Assembly (NCBI RefSeq): GCF_902463975.1
Contig: NZ_CABQHJ010000003.1
Location: 1 to 64,000 of the forward strand
DNA from: Phascolarctobacterium_A sp902463975
Lineage (GTDB): Bacteria > Bacillota > Negativicutes > Acidaminococcales > Acidaminococcaceae
Length of the DNA: 64,000 nucleotides
Direction: 5' to 3'
The notes below the pieces were generated by a model. It did not search any database and was not told where the DNA came from. It worked only from the letters and a program-made list of their open reading frames with translations. Shown here piece after piece: positions 41,347 through 51,209 of this stretch. Each line of letters begins with the position of its first letter. The stretch's first letter is position 1. The position numbers and the translations under genes were made by a program.

Positions 41347-43812
41347 TTACATTACGCCTCTGAAATAGTGGCCTCTTGTAGTACCCGGCAGATTTTCCGG
41401 TGCCTCCACCGCTCCGCCGATAATCTTACGGTACAGCGCCACAAGCTCGCCCAAGCGTGCTGCATCGTAATCACGGCCGTCAATTCTCAGCGCCGCTACG
41501 CCTGCTTCCGCCATATGCTGCACATTGGCAGTCATCGAAAGCTCATGTGCATTCAGAATATGCATGCGGCAGAACTGGTCCGTAACAATCGGGAAGCGTG
41601 CATCCTTACGGTCGCCCAGGAACAAAGGCTCTGCACAGTTAAACTGGCAGGCACCCTTATCCAACGCACCCAGGAAGCTGCCACCTACGCAGTATTCGGA
41701 AACCATCATTTCCAAACGTCCCTGAATCATGCACTCCAACGGCAGCGGGCTGACGCTCACAAGATGCTCAACCTGCGCCATAGTCAGCTCGGGGCTGAGC
41801 ACTGCACCTGCAGCGCCCTGCTCTTGCCAGAACTGCAGCGTCTGGCTGTTGAAGATGTTCAAAGACATGTCTGCCACCAGGTTGAGTCCGACGTACTTCT
41901 TTGCCAAGGGCCACAAACCGTTGTTGTTGATATAAACAAAATCCGGCTGCAGCTCTTCCCACAATTTGAAGAGCTTATCGAAATATGCCAGCTGTGCTTC
42001 CTTGATGATACGCGGTGTAGCAAAGGCCAGCTGACGGCCTGCCTTGCGCACCAGCTTGGCAGCCTTGGCATAATCAGCCTCGGACGGCAGCTGATGGTTG
42101 AAGCAGTCACCGCCGAAGAGAATACGCTCCGCACCTGCCTGCAGCGCAGCATTGACCTTCTCAACGCTGTCGCAATGCACTACCAGAACGGTTTCATGCT
42201 GTTTAGCCTTATGTGCCTGCGGCACTAATTGCTCGCTGAAGCTGTGCACCGCTGTGCGCGCAGGAGCGAAAGCACTCAAACGCGCAGCGTCCAGTGCTTC
42301 GCACGCCATACGGCGTGCTTCGTTCATTTCGCTCATCGGCACCATAACATTTTCATCATGCTCAAAGAGCAGGCTGTTCAGAAAATATTCTGTCGTACCC
42401 AAGCGGTCCAGCTGCTTGCGCACACCGGCCTCGTCCAGCGCACGCTTGCGTGCTGCCTCGACAATAAAATCGGTTTCACCGTAGCCGACATTGCCTTCAT
42501 CATCCGTCAGCGTAACGGTCATAGGCTCGCCTAAGCGCGCAGTAACAACAGCATCTACCGGAATACGTTTTTTAGCGTCCGGTCCGAAGAACTGCTGCGC
42601 ATAGCTCATCAGTCTGCTGTCGAGCGTACGGAAAACGCGGTCATTCAAGCGTACGCCGTTAGGCACATCAATCGTTACCTGCTGGCCGGGAGCAGCGCTC
42701 TGCACACTGTTGCCGCCGCACAGCATATCCGTAACAGTGGTACCCACGCGTCCACCCACGCTTACCCAGAACTCCAAGCCATCGCCCAGATGCAGCTCCT
42801 TATCCAGCTTGATAACTGCCTTATTACGGTTTTTATCCAGCTTCGCTACACGACCGATAAGCACGCCGCGGTTGTTGGGACGGCGGTCGCTCATCATCGT
42901 GCGTCCGGGACGACGCTCCAGATAAGCGGTGGTAAAGTCACGGTTGAAGATTTGCTCTATATTCGCCAAATCCTCCTCCGGCACATTGTAGTCACCGGCA
43001 AGATAGCTGTCAATCGCACGGCGGTAAGCATCTACTACTACCGCAACATATTCGGGGCGCTTCATGCGTCCTTCGATTTTATAGGACACAACTCCTGCGT
43101 CAATCAGCTGCGGCAAAATGCTCAAGGTATTCATATCCTTGGGGCTCAGCAGATACTGACCTGCATCCTTGCCCTGCAGCATATCCTCATCCTTCGCGTT
43201 GAGCAGCTTATACGGCAGACGGCAAGGCTGGGCACAGCGTCCGCGGTTGCCGCTGCGGCCGCCGATAAGGCTGCTCATCAGGCATTGACCGCTGTAGCAT
43301 ACGCACAAAGCACCGTGAATAAAGGTTTCAATCTCACTGCCGCGGCTGCAGGCTGCGCCGATTTCCTTCAGGCTCAGCTCACGCGCCAATACGCTGCGCT
43401 CCATGCCTGCGCCCATAGCGAAGTCTACACCGCTGCTGTTGGTAATGCTCATCTGCGTGCTGGCATGCAGCGGCAGCTCCGGTACAATTTTCTGTGCCAG
43501 GCGGATGACACCCAAATCCTGCACAATGAGTCCGTCTACGCCTACGTTATTCAAGAACAACAGGTAAGCGGATAAAGCCTCCAGCTCGCTGTCATCAACC
43601 AAAGTATTGACGGTAATATACAGGCGTACATGGTGCATGTGAGCAAAGTACACCGCCTTCGCCATTTCCTCTTCATCAAAATTGCTAGCATAGGCACGTG
43701 CGCCAAAGGCTTTACCGCCCATATATACAGCATCGGCGCCGGCGTTTACCGCTGCCTCCAAGGCTTCCCAGCTGCCTGCGGGAGCAAGCAGTTCTATTGT
43801 TTTCTTCTCCAT
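41347..43812 (-). CDS. U32 family peptidase-like protein (RlhA type)
   Basis: An 821-residue protein with the U32 N-terminal barrel (LLAPAGSWEALEAAVNAGADAVYMGG), the signature ETFIHGALCVCYSGQC with further FeS cysteines (GGRSGNRGRCAQPC), a central DUF3656-like domain and a second barrel-like half. RlhA (YdcP), the member with this architecture, hydroxylates a 23S rRNA cytidine using a prephenate-derived cofactor; other U32 members act in ubiquinone or tRNA hydroxylation, so the precise substrate is uncertain. It is followed by its own terminator and lies 7 nt downstream of zapA. Confidence 0.85.
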   Translation of the reverse strand: MEKKTIELLAPAGSWEALEAAVNAGADAVYMGGKAFGARAYASNFDEEEMAKAVYFAHMHHVRLYITVNTLVDDSELEALSAYLLFLNNVGVDGLIVQDLGVIRLAQKIVPELPLHASTQMSITNSSGVDFAMGAGMERSVLARELSLKEIGAACSRGSEIETFIHGALCVCYSGQCLMSSLIGGRSGNRGRCAQPCRLPYKLLNAKDEDMLQGKDAGQYLLSPKDMNTLSILPQLIDAGVVSYKIEGRMKRPEYVAVVVDAYRRAIDSYLAGDYNVPEEDLANIEQIFNRDFTTAYLERRPGRTMMSDRRPNNRGVLIGRVAKLDKNRNKAVIKLDKELHLGDGLEFWVSVGGRVGTTVTDMLCGGNSVQSAAPGQQVTIDVPNGVRLNDRVFRTLDSRLMSYAQQFFGPDAKKRIPVDAVVTARLGEPMTVTLTDDEGNVGYGETDFIVEAARKRALDEAGVRKQLDRLGTTEYFLNSLLFEHDENVMVPMSEMNEARRMACEALDAARLSAFAPARTAVHSFSEQLVPQAHKAKQHETVLVVHCDSVEKVNAALQAGAERILFGGDCFNHQLPSEADYAKAAKLVRKAGRQLAFATPRIIKEAQLAYFDKLFKLWEELQPDFVYINNNGLWPLAKKYVGLNLVADMSLNIFNSQTLQFWQEQGAAGAVLSPELTMAQVEHLVSVSPLPLECMIQGRLEMMVSEYCVGGSFLGALDKGACQFNCAEPLFLGDRKDARFPIVTDQFCRMHILNAHELSMTANVQHMAEAGVAALRIDGRDYDAARLGELVALYRKIIGGAVEAPENLPGTTRGHYFRGVM

Positions 43813-43819
43813 ATGTTAT

Positions 43820-44239
43820 CTACCTTTCACGCACTGCTGCCTGCAGTCTTTCATATCTGGCCTGCAGCTCTTGCAGCTCCTGTACCAGGGCAGCATTTCT
43901 TTGCTGCATCTGCTGTTCCATTGCAGTATATTGCTCCTGCAATTGCTGCTCTGCTGCTACGCACTTTTGCTGCAGCTCCTGCTCCATCGCAGTACACTTT
44001 TCCTGCATCTCCTGCTTCAAGGCAGCACATTTTTCCTGCAGCTCCAATCTTTCAGCCGCCAGGTCAAGCGCAGTCCAAATAGCCAGCTTATCCGTCTGCA
44101 GCAGCTTTTTGCTTTCTGCCAGCTCCTGCATTCTTCTGTCTACCTCTGCTGCTATTTTCAGTACCTGCTCTTCGGAGGCAGAGGTCGTTAATGCATAGGT
44201 ACTATTATATATTTTTACAGAAACTGATGCTTTTTCCAT
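43820..44239 (-). CDS. zapA: ZapA-like cell division protein with extended coiled coil
   Basis: A 139-residue protein. Residues 1-60 match ZapA (VSVKIYNSTYALTTSASEEQVLKIAAEVDRRM, then KLAIWTALDLAAERLEL), which promotes FtsZ ring assembly. It is followed by about 80 residues of Gln/Glu-rich coiled coil made of imperfect repeats of the pattern QEKCAAL/QQKCVAAE/QEQYTAME with regularly spaced Cys early on; ordinary ZapA is about 90-110 residues. The ATG at 44239 is used; the frame adds two residues upstream. Translationally close to the U32 gene. Confidence 0.8.
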   Translation of the reverse strand: MEKASVSVKIYNSTYALTTSASEEQVLKIAAEVDRRMQELAESKKLLQTDKLAIWTALDLAAERLELQEKCAALKQEMQEKCTAMEQELQQKCVAAEQQLQEQYTAMEQQMQQRNAALVQELQELQARYERLQAAVRER

Positions 44240-44255
44240 AAACACATCCTCTAGC

Positions 44256-45098
44256 TTATTCTGCGATAACGGTAAAGTTAAAGCTTTGCAGGCTCAGCTT
44301 TTCCCAAGAGCGCTTGTAATCCATGCGGATATTATAGGTGCCTGGCTTGGTAACCGCCAGCACCAGAATTTCAATGCCGGGTGCGCCAACTCTTTCCTCT
44401 TCACTGCGCGGAATAGTAAACGAACTGCCTACCCTGCTTACTGCCGGTGAGCTGCAGGCAAATTGCCAGCCGTAGCCGGTGGAAGGATTGCTGTCCAGCT
44501 TCAGCGCCATCAGTCCGCTTGCAGGCAGACGCAGTGTTTTGCCTGCAGCCTTATCGGTAATTTTCGCCAGCTGCAGCAAGCGTCCCGCTTCGCCGATGCG
44601 CAGAGAGGTAACTACATCCCTGTAGGGCACAAAGCTGCTGTAGGCTGCGTTCTTCTTGCTGCGCACAAACAAGCCCTCTTCGCCGAAGAGCACATTATCA
44701 TAATTGCCCAAAGCAGCCTTTACGTTATCATTATCAACAAAGAAATCCGTAACCTCGAACTCCTTGCCGGTGGTCAAATCAAGATTTAAACCGGTGCACG
44801 CCTTGCGTCCGCCATTATCTGCTTCCAGCAAAAGGCTCACCAGGCTCGGACGGTTCAGCATCACCTTATAGGTCACGCTTCCCTGACCGCCAACCTCTTT
44901 TACCAGCTTAGCTGCAGCGTCACGCACCAAAGCGTTGGCCTGTTTTTCCAGCTCTGCTGAATTACTGCCGTCAATATAGGGCAGCGTTGCCGTAGCCTTG
45001 CCGACAGAGGTCTGTTCAGTCAGCACCGTGGTCTGCTGGTCTGCCAATACCGGCAGCGATAAGCACAAGCATAATAATGTTGTCAACAGGATTTTCAT
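44256..45098 (-). CDS. Exported protein with chagasin-like (I42 inhibitor) C-terminal domain
   Basis: About 280 residues with a signal peptide (MKILLTTLLCLCLSLPVLA). The middle resembles DUF3298/DUF4163 domains (ATLPYIDG..., LNLDLTTGKEFEVTDFFVD). The C-terminal 95 residues carry chagasin signatures NPSTGYGW and YKRSWE with a hydrophobic core strand, as in Cys-protease inhibitors of family I42. Start at 45098 is supported by AAAGGAG; the frame upstream to 45149 lacks one. Role: probably inhibits a secreted or envelope cysteine protease. Confidence 0.7.
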   Translation of the reverse strand: MKILLTTLLCLCLSLPVLADQQTTVLTEQTSVGKATATLPYIDGSNSAELEKQANALVRDAAAKLVKEVGGQGSVTYKVMLNRPSLVSLLLEADNGGRKACTGLNLDLTTGKEFEVTDFFVDNDNVKAALGNYDNVLFGEEGLFVRSKKNAAYSSFVPYRDVVTSLRIGEAGRLLQLAKITDKAAGKTLRLPASGLMALKLDSNPSTGYGWQFACSSPAVSRVGSSFTIPRSEEERVGAPGIEILVLAVTKPGTYNIRMDYKRSWEKLSLQSFNFTVIAE

Positions 45099-45238
45099 AG
45101 CCTGCAGCTCCTTTCCAAAAAACATTTCCCGGGACATATTAAGCTGCAATATGCCCTGTAAAAATTAAGCAGGAAGAATGCCCTCCTGCTTAATCAAAGC
45201 AATCGCGCTAAAATTAGCCGCTAATCGCTATTTTACAA

Positions 45239-46708
45239 TCATAAACTTTTAATGTATTCAACAGCCTTTTCCAGACGCGCCAGGGTTCTTTCCTTGCCCA
45301 GCAGCACCATAACATCAAACATACCGGGGCTTACAGTGCGTCCGGTCAGAGCCAGACGAGTTGGATGGATAACCTTGCCCAGAGCCAGGCCATTATCAGC
45401 AGCAATCTTGTTATAAGCTGCTTCGGTAGAAGCCAGGTCATAAACATCATCAGCCTTAATTGCTGCAATACATTGCTCCAGTACAGGAATATTTTCTGCC
45501 TTGAAGTGCTTAGCCACACCCTTTTCATCATACTCTTCAACATCCTTGAAGAAGTAGGTGGAGGCATCAGCAACCTCCTGCAGAGTTTTAACACGTACAC
45601 GTACAACGTCTACGAGCTTTTCAAAGTATGCTTCGTTGGCAGCATCGTTGAACCATTCTTCGGTTACCAGGCCATCTTTCACGAAGAAAGGCTTAGCATC
45701 CGGCAGAATTTTTGCCAGCGGCAGCTCGGACAGATATTGGCCGTTCATCCAGGTGAGCTTTTTGGTGTCGTAAATAGCAGCCTTTTTGCTCATCTGCTCC
45801 AGCTCAAACAGCTTAACGGTTTCTTCCAGAGTGAAGATTTCGCGCTCATCGCCAGGGCCCCAGCCAAGCAGAGTCAGATAGTTGATGATAGCTTCCGGCA
45901 GGTAGCCTTGGCTGCGGAATTCTTCAACGGAGGTTGCACCGTGGCGTTTGCTCAGCTTGGAACGGTCCATAGCCAGAATCATCGGCATATGACCGAACTT
46001 AGGCGGCTCCCAGCCCAGTGCTTCGTAAACCAGCAGCTGCTTCGGAGTGTTGGAAAGATGCTCCTCAGCGCGCAGTACGTGAGTCATGCCCATCAGATGG
46101 TCATCGACACAAACAGCAAAGTTATAGGTAGGAATACCGTTAGATTTTACAATTACGAAATCGTCGAACTGGTCCATGTTAAAGGTAACTTCGCCATGAA
46201 TCAGGTCATGCACGGTGATGCTGCCCTCGGCAGGAATCTTGATACGGATAGAATACGGTTCGCCTGCAGCGATACGTGCTTTAGCCTCTTCTGCCGGAAT
46301 ATCGCGGCAGGTACGTGCATAGCGGAACGGTTGCTTAGCAGCGCGTTGTTTTTCACGTTGTGCAGCCAGATCCTCGGTAGTGCAGAAGCAGTAGTATGCT
46401 TTGCCTTCGTCCAGCAGCTGCTGAGCATATTTTTTGTAAATATCAAAGCGCTCGGACTGATAGTAAGGACCGTATTCGCCGCCGGCCTCCGGGCCTTCAT
46501 CCCAGTTGATGCCCAACCATTTCAGGCTGGTAAGGATTTGGCTCACGGAATCCTCTTTCAGACGTTCAATATCGGTATCCTCGATACGCAGAATCAGCTT
46601 GCCGCCCATTTTGCGGGCAAACAGCCAGTTAAACAGCGCAGTACGCGCACCACCAATATGTAAATACCCAGTAGGACTGGGAGCAAATCTTACTCTGACT
46701 TCAGACAT
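45239..46708 (-). CDS. gltX: Glutamyl-tRNA synthetase
   Basis: A 489-residue class I synthetase: FAPSPTGYLHIGG (HIGH-type motif, residues 8-20), EDTD, DHLMGMTHVLRAEEH and SKLSKRHG (KMSKS loop), with the helical C-terminal anticodon domain ending MVLLGKERTLARLEKAVEYI. It charges tRNA-Glu and, in bacteria lacking GlnRS, also tRNA-Gln. Standalone on the minus strand, divergent from the glycosylase gene. Its N-terminal start follows an AAGGAGACG ribosome site. Confidence 0.95.
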   Translation of the reverse strand: MSEVRVRFAPSPTGYLHIGGARTALFNWLFARKMGGKLILRIEDTDIERLKEDSVSQILTSLKWLGINWDEGPEAGGEYGPYYQSERFDIYKKYAQQLLDEGKAYYCFCTTEDLAAQREKQRAAKQPFRYARTCRDIPAEEAKARIAAGEPYSIRIKIPAEGSITVHDLIHGEVTFNMDQFDDFVIVKSNGIPTYNFAVCVDDHLMGMTHVLRAEEHLSNTPKQLLVYEALGWEPPKFGHMPMILAMDRSKLSKRHGATSVEEFRSQGYLPEAIINYLTLLGWGPGDEREIFTLEETVKLFELEQMSKKAAIYDTKKLTWMNGQYLSELPLAKILPDAKPFFVKDGLVTEEWFNDAANEAYFEKLVDVVRVRVKTLQEVADASTYFFKDVEEYDEKGVAKHFKAENIPVLEQCIAAIKADDVYDLASTEAAYNKIAADNGLALGKVIHPTRLALTGRTVSPGMFDVMVLLGKERTLARLEKAVEYIKSL

Positions 46709-46907
46709 TTCATCGTCTCCTTACATTTTAATTACAAATATAGATTGTCAACCAGATTAATTATACAGCTTTACTGAAAAAAGTGCAAATATTAATCTGT
46801 CTTGTCGTCTGCTTTTATTTTTCTTCATGATTCAAAGAAAAAACATTTCTGAACGGCTTCGTTCATAGAAAACGTCTTTTATTGCTATTATTTCGCATTT
46901 TTTTCGT

Positions 46908-46936
46908 TTGTCTAACCGTTAATTTCGTATTATAAT
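46908..46936 (+). promoter_or_regulatory. Promoter of the DNA glycosylase gene
   Basis: TTGTCT (46908-46913), a 17-bp spacer and TATAAT (46931-46936), 34 nt before the ATG. Confidence 0.7.
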
Positions 46937-46969
46937 ATTGTAATAAAGTAAACATAAAGGAGGATGCTT

Positions 46970-47596
46970 ATGTGCCAAGCCCCAGATTGGTCTATTGGTG
47001 ACCGCTATCTGCGTGAAAACGTTCCAGAGCTCGCCCCATTAGTTACACGTTATTCGCCATGTCCGTTAACCCCAAAATCTAAAGAGGTTTATTTTACTAC
47101 ATTATTAACCGGTATAATTGCCCAACAGCTGCCGCCAAATGTCAGTCAGGAGCTGATGAAAAAGCTGGAAGCCCTCACCGGCAATCCCATTACACCGCAG
47201 GCAGTACTGGCAACCCCGATTGATGCTCTGCTCGAAATCGGTCTTGTAAAGCAAAAAATAGATTACGTGCGCAGCTTTGCTGAAGCAGTCATCAATGGCA
47301 GCGTAACCATGGATAAGTTCGATGATATGACCGACAGCCAGATTACCAAACAGCTGATGCAAATCCGCGGTCTCGGTCAATGGACCATTGAAATGTTTCT
47401 GCTGCTGGCTCTGTGCCGCACGGACGTTGTTCCCAGCGCTGACTTCATCTTCAAAAAGGAGCTGCAAAAAATGCTCAATCTTAGCGAAATTCCTAAACGC
47501 GGCAAAATCAATACACTAACAGAAAGCTGGCGTCCCTGGCGCTCGCTCGCAGTGTGGTACATTTGGCAAAAAGCCAACGATTCCGAAAAAAAATAA
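46970..47596 (+). CDS. DNA-3-methyladenine glycosylase (AlkA-like HhH-GPD)
   Basis: A 208-residue HhH-GPD protein: TTLLTGIIAQQLPPNVSQELMKKL, hairpin LMQIRGLGQWTIEMFLLLAL, and the catalytic Asp in DVVPSADFIFKK. It removes alkylated purines in base-excision repair. ATG 46970 lies 6 nt after AAAGGAGG; the ATG at 46964 is too close to the ribosome site. Monocistronic on the plus strand, sharing a bidirectional terminator with the rpe end of the long minus-strand operon. Confidence 0.85.
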   Translation: MCQAPDWSIGDRYLRENVPELAPLVTRYSPCPLTPKSKEVYFTTLLTGIIAQQLPPNVSQELMKKLEALTGNPITPQAVLATPIDALLEIGLVKQKIDYVRSFAEAVINGSVTMDKFDDMTDSQITKQLMQIRGLGQWTIEMFLLLALCRTDVVPSADFIFKKELQKMLNLSEIPKRGKINTLTESWRPWRSLAVWYIWQKANDSEKK

Positions 47597-47606
47597 CGCT
47601 AAAAAC

Positions 47607-47659
47607 AAAACCGTCCTTCCCTGTCTGCATCCGCAGACAACGGGAAAGGACGGTTTTTC
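47607..47659. terminator. Bidirectional terminator between the glycosylase gene and rpe
   Basis: AAAACCGTCCTTCCC with GTCTGC pairs with GCAGAC and GGGAAAGGACGGTTTTT; A and T runs lie on both sides. It ends the def-to-rpe operon. Confidence 0.85.
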
Positions 47660-47701
47660 TTATTCTCCGAACACTATTTACTGTTCACTAATCACTGAAT
47701 A

Positions 47702-48346
47702 CTATTTCAGGCTGGCAATAGCAGCAGCAGTATCCTCAGCGCCATAAACATAGGAGCCTGCTACCAATACGTTGGCACCGGCAGCCTTCACCAGCTTGGA
47801 GGTTTCGGCATTAACGCCGCCGTCAACCTGAATATCTACGTTCAGGCCACGCTCGGTAATCATCGCATGCAGGCGCTCAATCTTCGGCACTACGCCTTCA
47901 ATAAAGCTTTGGCCGCCAAAGCCGGGGTTTACGGTCATCAGCAGTACCATGTCAACGTAAGGCAGAATTTCTTCTACCGTACTCAGGCTGGTAACAGGGT
48001 TCAGTGCAACGCCAGCCTTCATGCCCTCAGCCTTGATCTGCTGGATGCAGCGGTGCAGGTGCTTGGTGGTTTCAACGTGTACAACAATCTGGTCTGCACC
48101 GGCAGCCTTAAAGTCGGCAATGTATTTTTCCGGATTTTCTACCATCAGATGGCAGTCGAAAAACAGGTCGGTTACCTTACGGATTTTTTTCACTACAGGA
48201 GCACCAAAGGTCAGGTTAGGTACAAACTGGCCGTCCATTACATCGATGTGTACCCAGTCGGCACCGGCAGCTTCAATTTTTTTGATTTCGTCCGCCAGAT
48301 ATGCAAAATCGGCAGATAAAATTGATGGAGCAACTTTAATCATCAT
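47702..48346 (-). CDS. rpe: Ribulose-phosphate 3-epimerase
   Basis: A 214-residue TIM barrel: VAPSILSADFAYLADEIKKIEAAGADWVHIDVMDGQFVPNLTFG, FDCHLMVENP, VNPGFGGQSFIE and VDGGVNAETS with the catalytic Asp residues and metal-binding His residues. It interconverts ribulose-5-P and xylulose-5-P in the pentose phosphate pathway. Its ATG overlaps the rsgA stop (ATGA). Last gene of the nine-gene operon; rpe after rsgA is a standard Firmicute arrangement. Confidence 0.95.
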   Translation of the reverse strand: MMIKVAPSILSADFAYLADEIKKIEAAGADWVHIDVMDGQFVPNLTFGAPVVKKIRKVTDLFFDCHLMVENPEKYIADFKAAGADQIVVHVETTKHLHRCIQQIKAEGMKAGVALNPVTSLSTVEEILPYVDMVLLMTVNPGFGGQSFIEGVVPKIERLHAMITERGLNVDIQVDGGVNAETSKLVKAAGANVLVAGSYVYGAEDTAAAIASLK

Positions 48347-49242
48347 TTTCTTCCCTCTTTCTCTTGCAGGAGTTTTACCTCTGCTAACATTGTCAAATAT
48401 GATTCATAACGGCTGGCAGAAATCCTTCCTGCAGCCACAGCATCCTTTACACCGCAGACAGGCTCGTGCGTATGCGTGCAGGGACAGAACCTGCAGCCTG
48501 CCTCATAATCGGCAAACTCACGGAAGGAGGCCAGCACCATTTCAGATGTCAGTCCCTCCAGCAGCAGATTGCCGAAGCCCGGAGTGTCCGCAATATAGCC
48601 TTCGTCGAATGGCAGCAGCTGTGCATAGCGTGTAGTATGCTTGCCGCGGCCGATTTTTACGCTAACCTCGCCCGTGCGCAGGTCCACGCTGCTGTCGATA
48701 GCATTAATTGTAGAAGATTTGCCTACGCCCGAAGGTCCGCCAAAGGCGCAGATTTTACCACGCAGTCGCTCTCGCAAAGCCTCCACGCCGGTGCCGTTCT
48801 GCGCCGACAGAGTATAAACCTCGTAGCCGATAGGCTCATAAACTGCCTTCACCTGCTCAATCAGGCCCGCAGGAGCGTTATCCTCTTTATTGAGCACCAA
48901 GATTGCAGGAATTTTCGCCAGCTCTGCCAACGCCAGCAGCTTATCTGCCAGCAGGAAGCTGAAGTCCGGCGCAGCACAGGCAAAGGCTGCCACAAACAAA
49001 TCCAGATTAGCCAGCGTAGGACGCGGCAGAAAATTTCTGCGCGGCAGCACGCCGGTAATCATCCCCTCGCGCTTTTCGCTGCTACTTACCTCAAAGCCGG
49101 CAATATCGCCTGTTGCCAGCGAAAAACGGTTTTTCTTCATTTTTCCCTTTACCTTGCAGGTATATGGCTCGCTTTCGCCCTCAACCTTAAGGTAATAATA
49201 GCCGTTATAATTTTTTAGGACTCTTCCCTGCAGCTCTGCCAT
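48343..49242 (-). CDS. rsgA: Ribosome small-subunit GTPase RsgA
   Basis: A 299-residue circularly permuted GTPase: OB fold (residues 1-65), G4 LNKED (117-121), G1 GPSGVGKSS (169-177), G3 DTPGFG, and the C-terminal zinc site CRFCPCTHTHEPVC. It assists late maturation of the 30S subunit. Two nt downstream of prkC. In this class the gene usually follows prkC, linking ribosome assembly to the PASTA kinase. Confidence 0.94.
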   Translation of the reverse strand: MAELQGRVLKNYNGYYYLKVEGESEPYTCKVKGKMKKNRFSLATGDIAGFEVSSSEKREGMITGVLPRRNFLPRPTLANLDLFVAAFACAAPDFSFLLADKLLALAELAKIPAILVLNKEDNAPAGLIEQVKAVYEPIGYEVYTLSAQNGTGVEALRERLRGKICAFGGPSGVGKSSTINAIDSSVDLRTGEVSVKIGRGKHTTRYAQLLPFDEGYIADTPGFGNLLLEGLTSEMVLASFREFADYEAGCRFCPCTHTHEPVCGVKDAVAAGRISASRYESYLTMLAEVKLLQEKEGRK

Positions 49243-49244
49243 GT

Positions 49245-51209
49245 TTACAGATTCCTTTCAGATATGAGCTTGCCGTCACAGATGAACTGAACCTTGGCAT
49301 TGCCAGCATATTCCACCTTCTGACGCAGACGCACGCTGCCGTTTTGTGTACCGCTGTACAGTGTTGCCGTGCCGTTATCATCCGTCAGTACAATACGCAC
49401 GTTGGCAGGCTTGCCGCTCGGTACGACAAAGTCAACGTAGGCGCTCTTCTTCTCGCCACCGGCAGCCACCGTAATCGCTACGGCCGCGCCATCGTTAAGG
49501 TTACTGCCTACACCCGGGTTGCAGGCCAAAACAACATTCTTCTTGGCACTGGCATCCTGAACCTTTTTGATTTCGCCCAGCTTCAGGCCTGCCTGCTCCA
49601 GCATGCCCTTAGCTTCATCAATGGATTTGCCGATAATATCCGGTACCGGCTTATCGCCTTCGTTAATTACCAGGTCGATGCCAGTTCCCTTAGGAGCCTT
49701 GTCCAAGCCCTTAGGAGACTGGCTGAGAACAGCGCCGATTTTGCCGCCGTCCACATGCTTGCGCGTCACCTTGCCGACCTTAAAGCCTGCATCCGCCAGC
49801 TGCTGCTCCGCCTTTGAGAGCGACATGCCTGTAACATCAGGCACAGCCTTCAGCTCCGCACCCTTGCAGATGGTCAGGATAATAAGGCTGCCCTGCTTAC
49901 GTTTTTCGCCGGCCTTTGGAGACTGCTCCATAACAGTACCGGGCTTAAACTTATCAGGATCGCCGTATTTTTCCTCCAGCTCAACCTTAAACTGTTTTTC
50001 CTCCAGCAGCTTCTGTGCTTCAACTACCGTCATATTGGTAACGTTAGGCACCTCGATCTCCGCCAGATTGCGGTTGAAGATAAAGTGCGCTACCAGCGAA
50101 ATTGCTACTACCGCAGCAGTAATCATTACTATCAGTTTGGTATAATTCAGCTTTTTCTTAACCACCGGTTTTTCATCCCCTGTTTTTTCGGAAGGCATTG
50201 CCTCCTGCTTTTCCTGAATTTTTTCCGGCTCTTGTGTTACAGCCGGAGTTACCTGCTTCAGCGGCAGCTCACTGCGCACCGGCTTCATAATCACCGTAGC
50301 ACCGTCATCAGGGCTATCGACAACATTGCCGTTGGACTTCACCGCGCCCAGCTCCTGATGATAGTCCTCGCTGCTGAACGGAAAGAGCTTCATCTTCAGG
50401 TTCAGCAGATCACGTCGCATCTGTCCGGCGTTAGCGTATCTGTCCTCACAGCGCTTCGCCAGCGCCTTGTTCATAATCTCCTGCATGCCCTCGGGAACAT
50501 TATCCATGTAGTCCTTCAGTTGCGGCACAGGCTTTTCTACATGCATCATAGCAACAGAAACAGCCGTAGTACCAACGTAAGGAACCTCACCCGTAAGCAT
50601 TTCGAAGAGCACTATGCCCAAGGAATAGACATCGCTGCTGGCAGTAATCTTGCCACCACAAGCCTGCTCCGGCGAAATATAATGCACTGAACCCATCACC
50701 GATTTGGAATAAACCATTGTCTGGTTTGTGACCATTTTGGCGATACCGAAATCAGCGATTTTAGGATTCATATTTTTATCAATCAAAATATTCTGCGGCT
50801 TGATGTCACAGTGAATAATGTTATGGCTGTGAGCATGCTGCAGTGCATCGGCAAGTCGCACAGCAATTTCCAATACCGTGTTCAGGCTCAGCTTGTGCTC
50901 CTGCATGTATTCCTTCAGCGTCACACCGTCAACATATTCCATAACTATATACTGATTGTTGCCTTCCGACACAACATCATAAATATTGATGATATACGGA
51001 TGCACCAGCCTGGCTGCGGATTTTGCTTCTCTACGGAACTGCTCCAGCAGCTCGTTATCCTCCAAGAACTGGTCGCGCAGCATTTTTACAGCCACATTAC
51101 GGTCTAAAAGCTGGTCGTGGGCCAAAAAGACTTCGGCCATACCGCCATAGCCAATCGGACGAATAATCTCATAGCGTCCGTTCAAGATGGTCTTGCCATT
51201 TTTATCCAT
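49245..51209 (-). CDS. prkC: PASTA-domain Ser/Thr protein kinase
   Basis: A 654-residue transmembrane kinase: Gly loop IGYGGMAEVFLA (19-30), Lys42, catalytic IIHCDIKPQNILI (D135), DFG (153-155), SPEQACGG activation segment, membrane helix 356-378, then three PASTA domains (about 385-595) that sense peptidoglycan fragments, and a short C-terminal beta domain. The HCD in place of HRD makes it a non-RD kinase by sequence, as in some bacterial PrkC proteins. Its start overlaps the end of prpC by 8 nt, coupling kinase and phosphatase. Confidence 0.93.
   Translation of the reverse strand: MDKNGKTILNGRYEIIRPIGYGGMAEVFLAHDQLLDRNVAVKMLRDQFLEDNELLEQFRREAKSAARLVHPYIINIYDVVSEGNNQYIVMEYVDGVTLKEYMQEHKLSLNTVLEIAVRLADALQHAHSHNIIHCDIKPQNILIDKNMNPKIADFGIAKMVTNQTMVYSKSVMGSVHYISPEQACGGKITASSDVYSLGIVLFEMLTGEVPYVGTTAVSVAMMHVEKPVPQLKDYMDNVPEGMQEIMNKALAKRCEDRYANAGQMRRDLLNLKMKLFPFSSEDYHQELGAVKSNGNVVDSPDDGATVIMKPVRSELPLKQVTPAVTQEPEKIQEKQEAMPSEKTGDEKPVVKKKLNYTKLIVMITAAVVAISLVAHFIFNRNLAEIEVPNVTNMTVVEAQKLLEEKQFKVELEEKYGDPDKFKPGTVMEQSPKAGEKRKQGSLIILTICKGAELKAVPDVTGMSLSKAEQQLADAGFKVGKVTRKHVDGGKIGAVLSQSPKGLDKAPKGTGIDLVINEGDKPVPDIIGKSIDEAKGMLEQAGLKLGEIKKVQDASAKKNVVLACNPGVGSNLNDGAAVAITVAAGGEKKSAYVDFVVPSGKPANVRIVLTDDNGTATLYSGTQNGSVRLRQKVEYAGNAKVQFICDGKLISERNL

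Noticed and set aside
45365..46663. A 432-codon plus-strand ORF opposite gltX
   Set aside because: Antisense shadow of a conserved gene without any protein-like motif.
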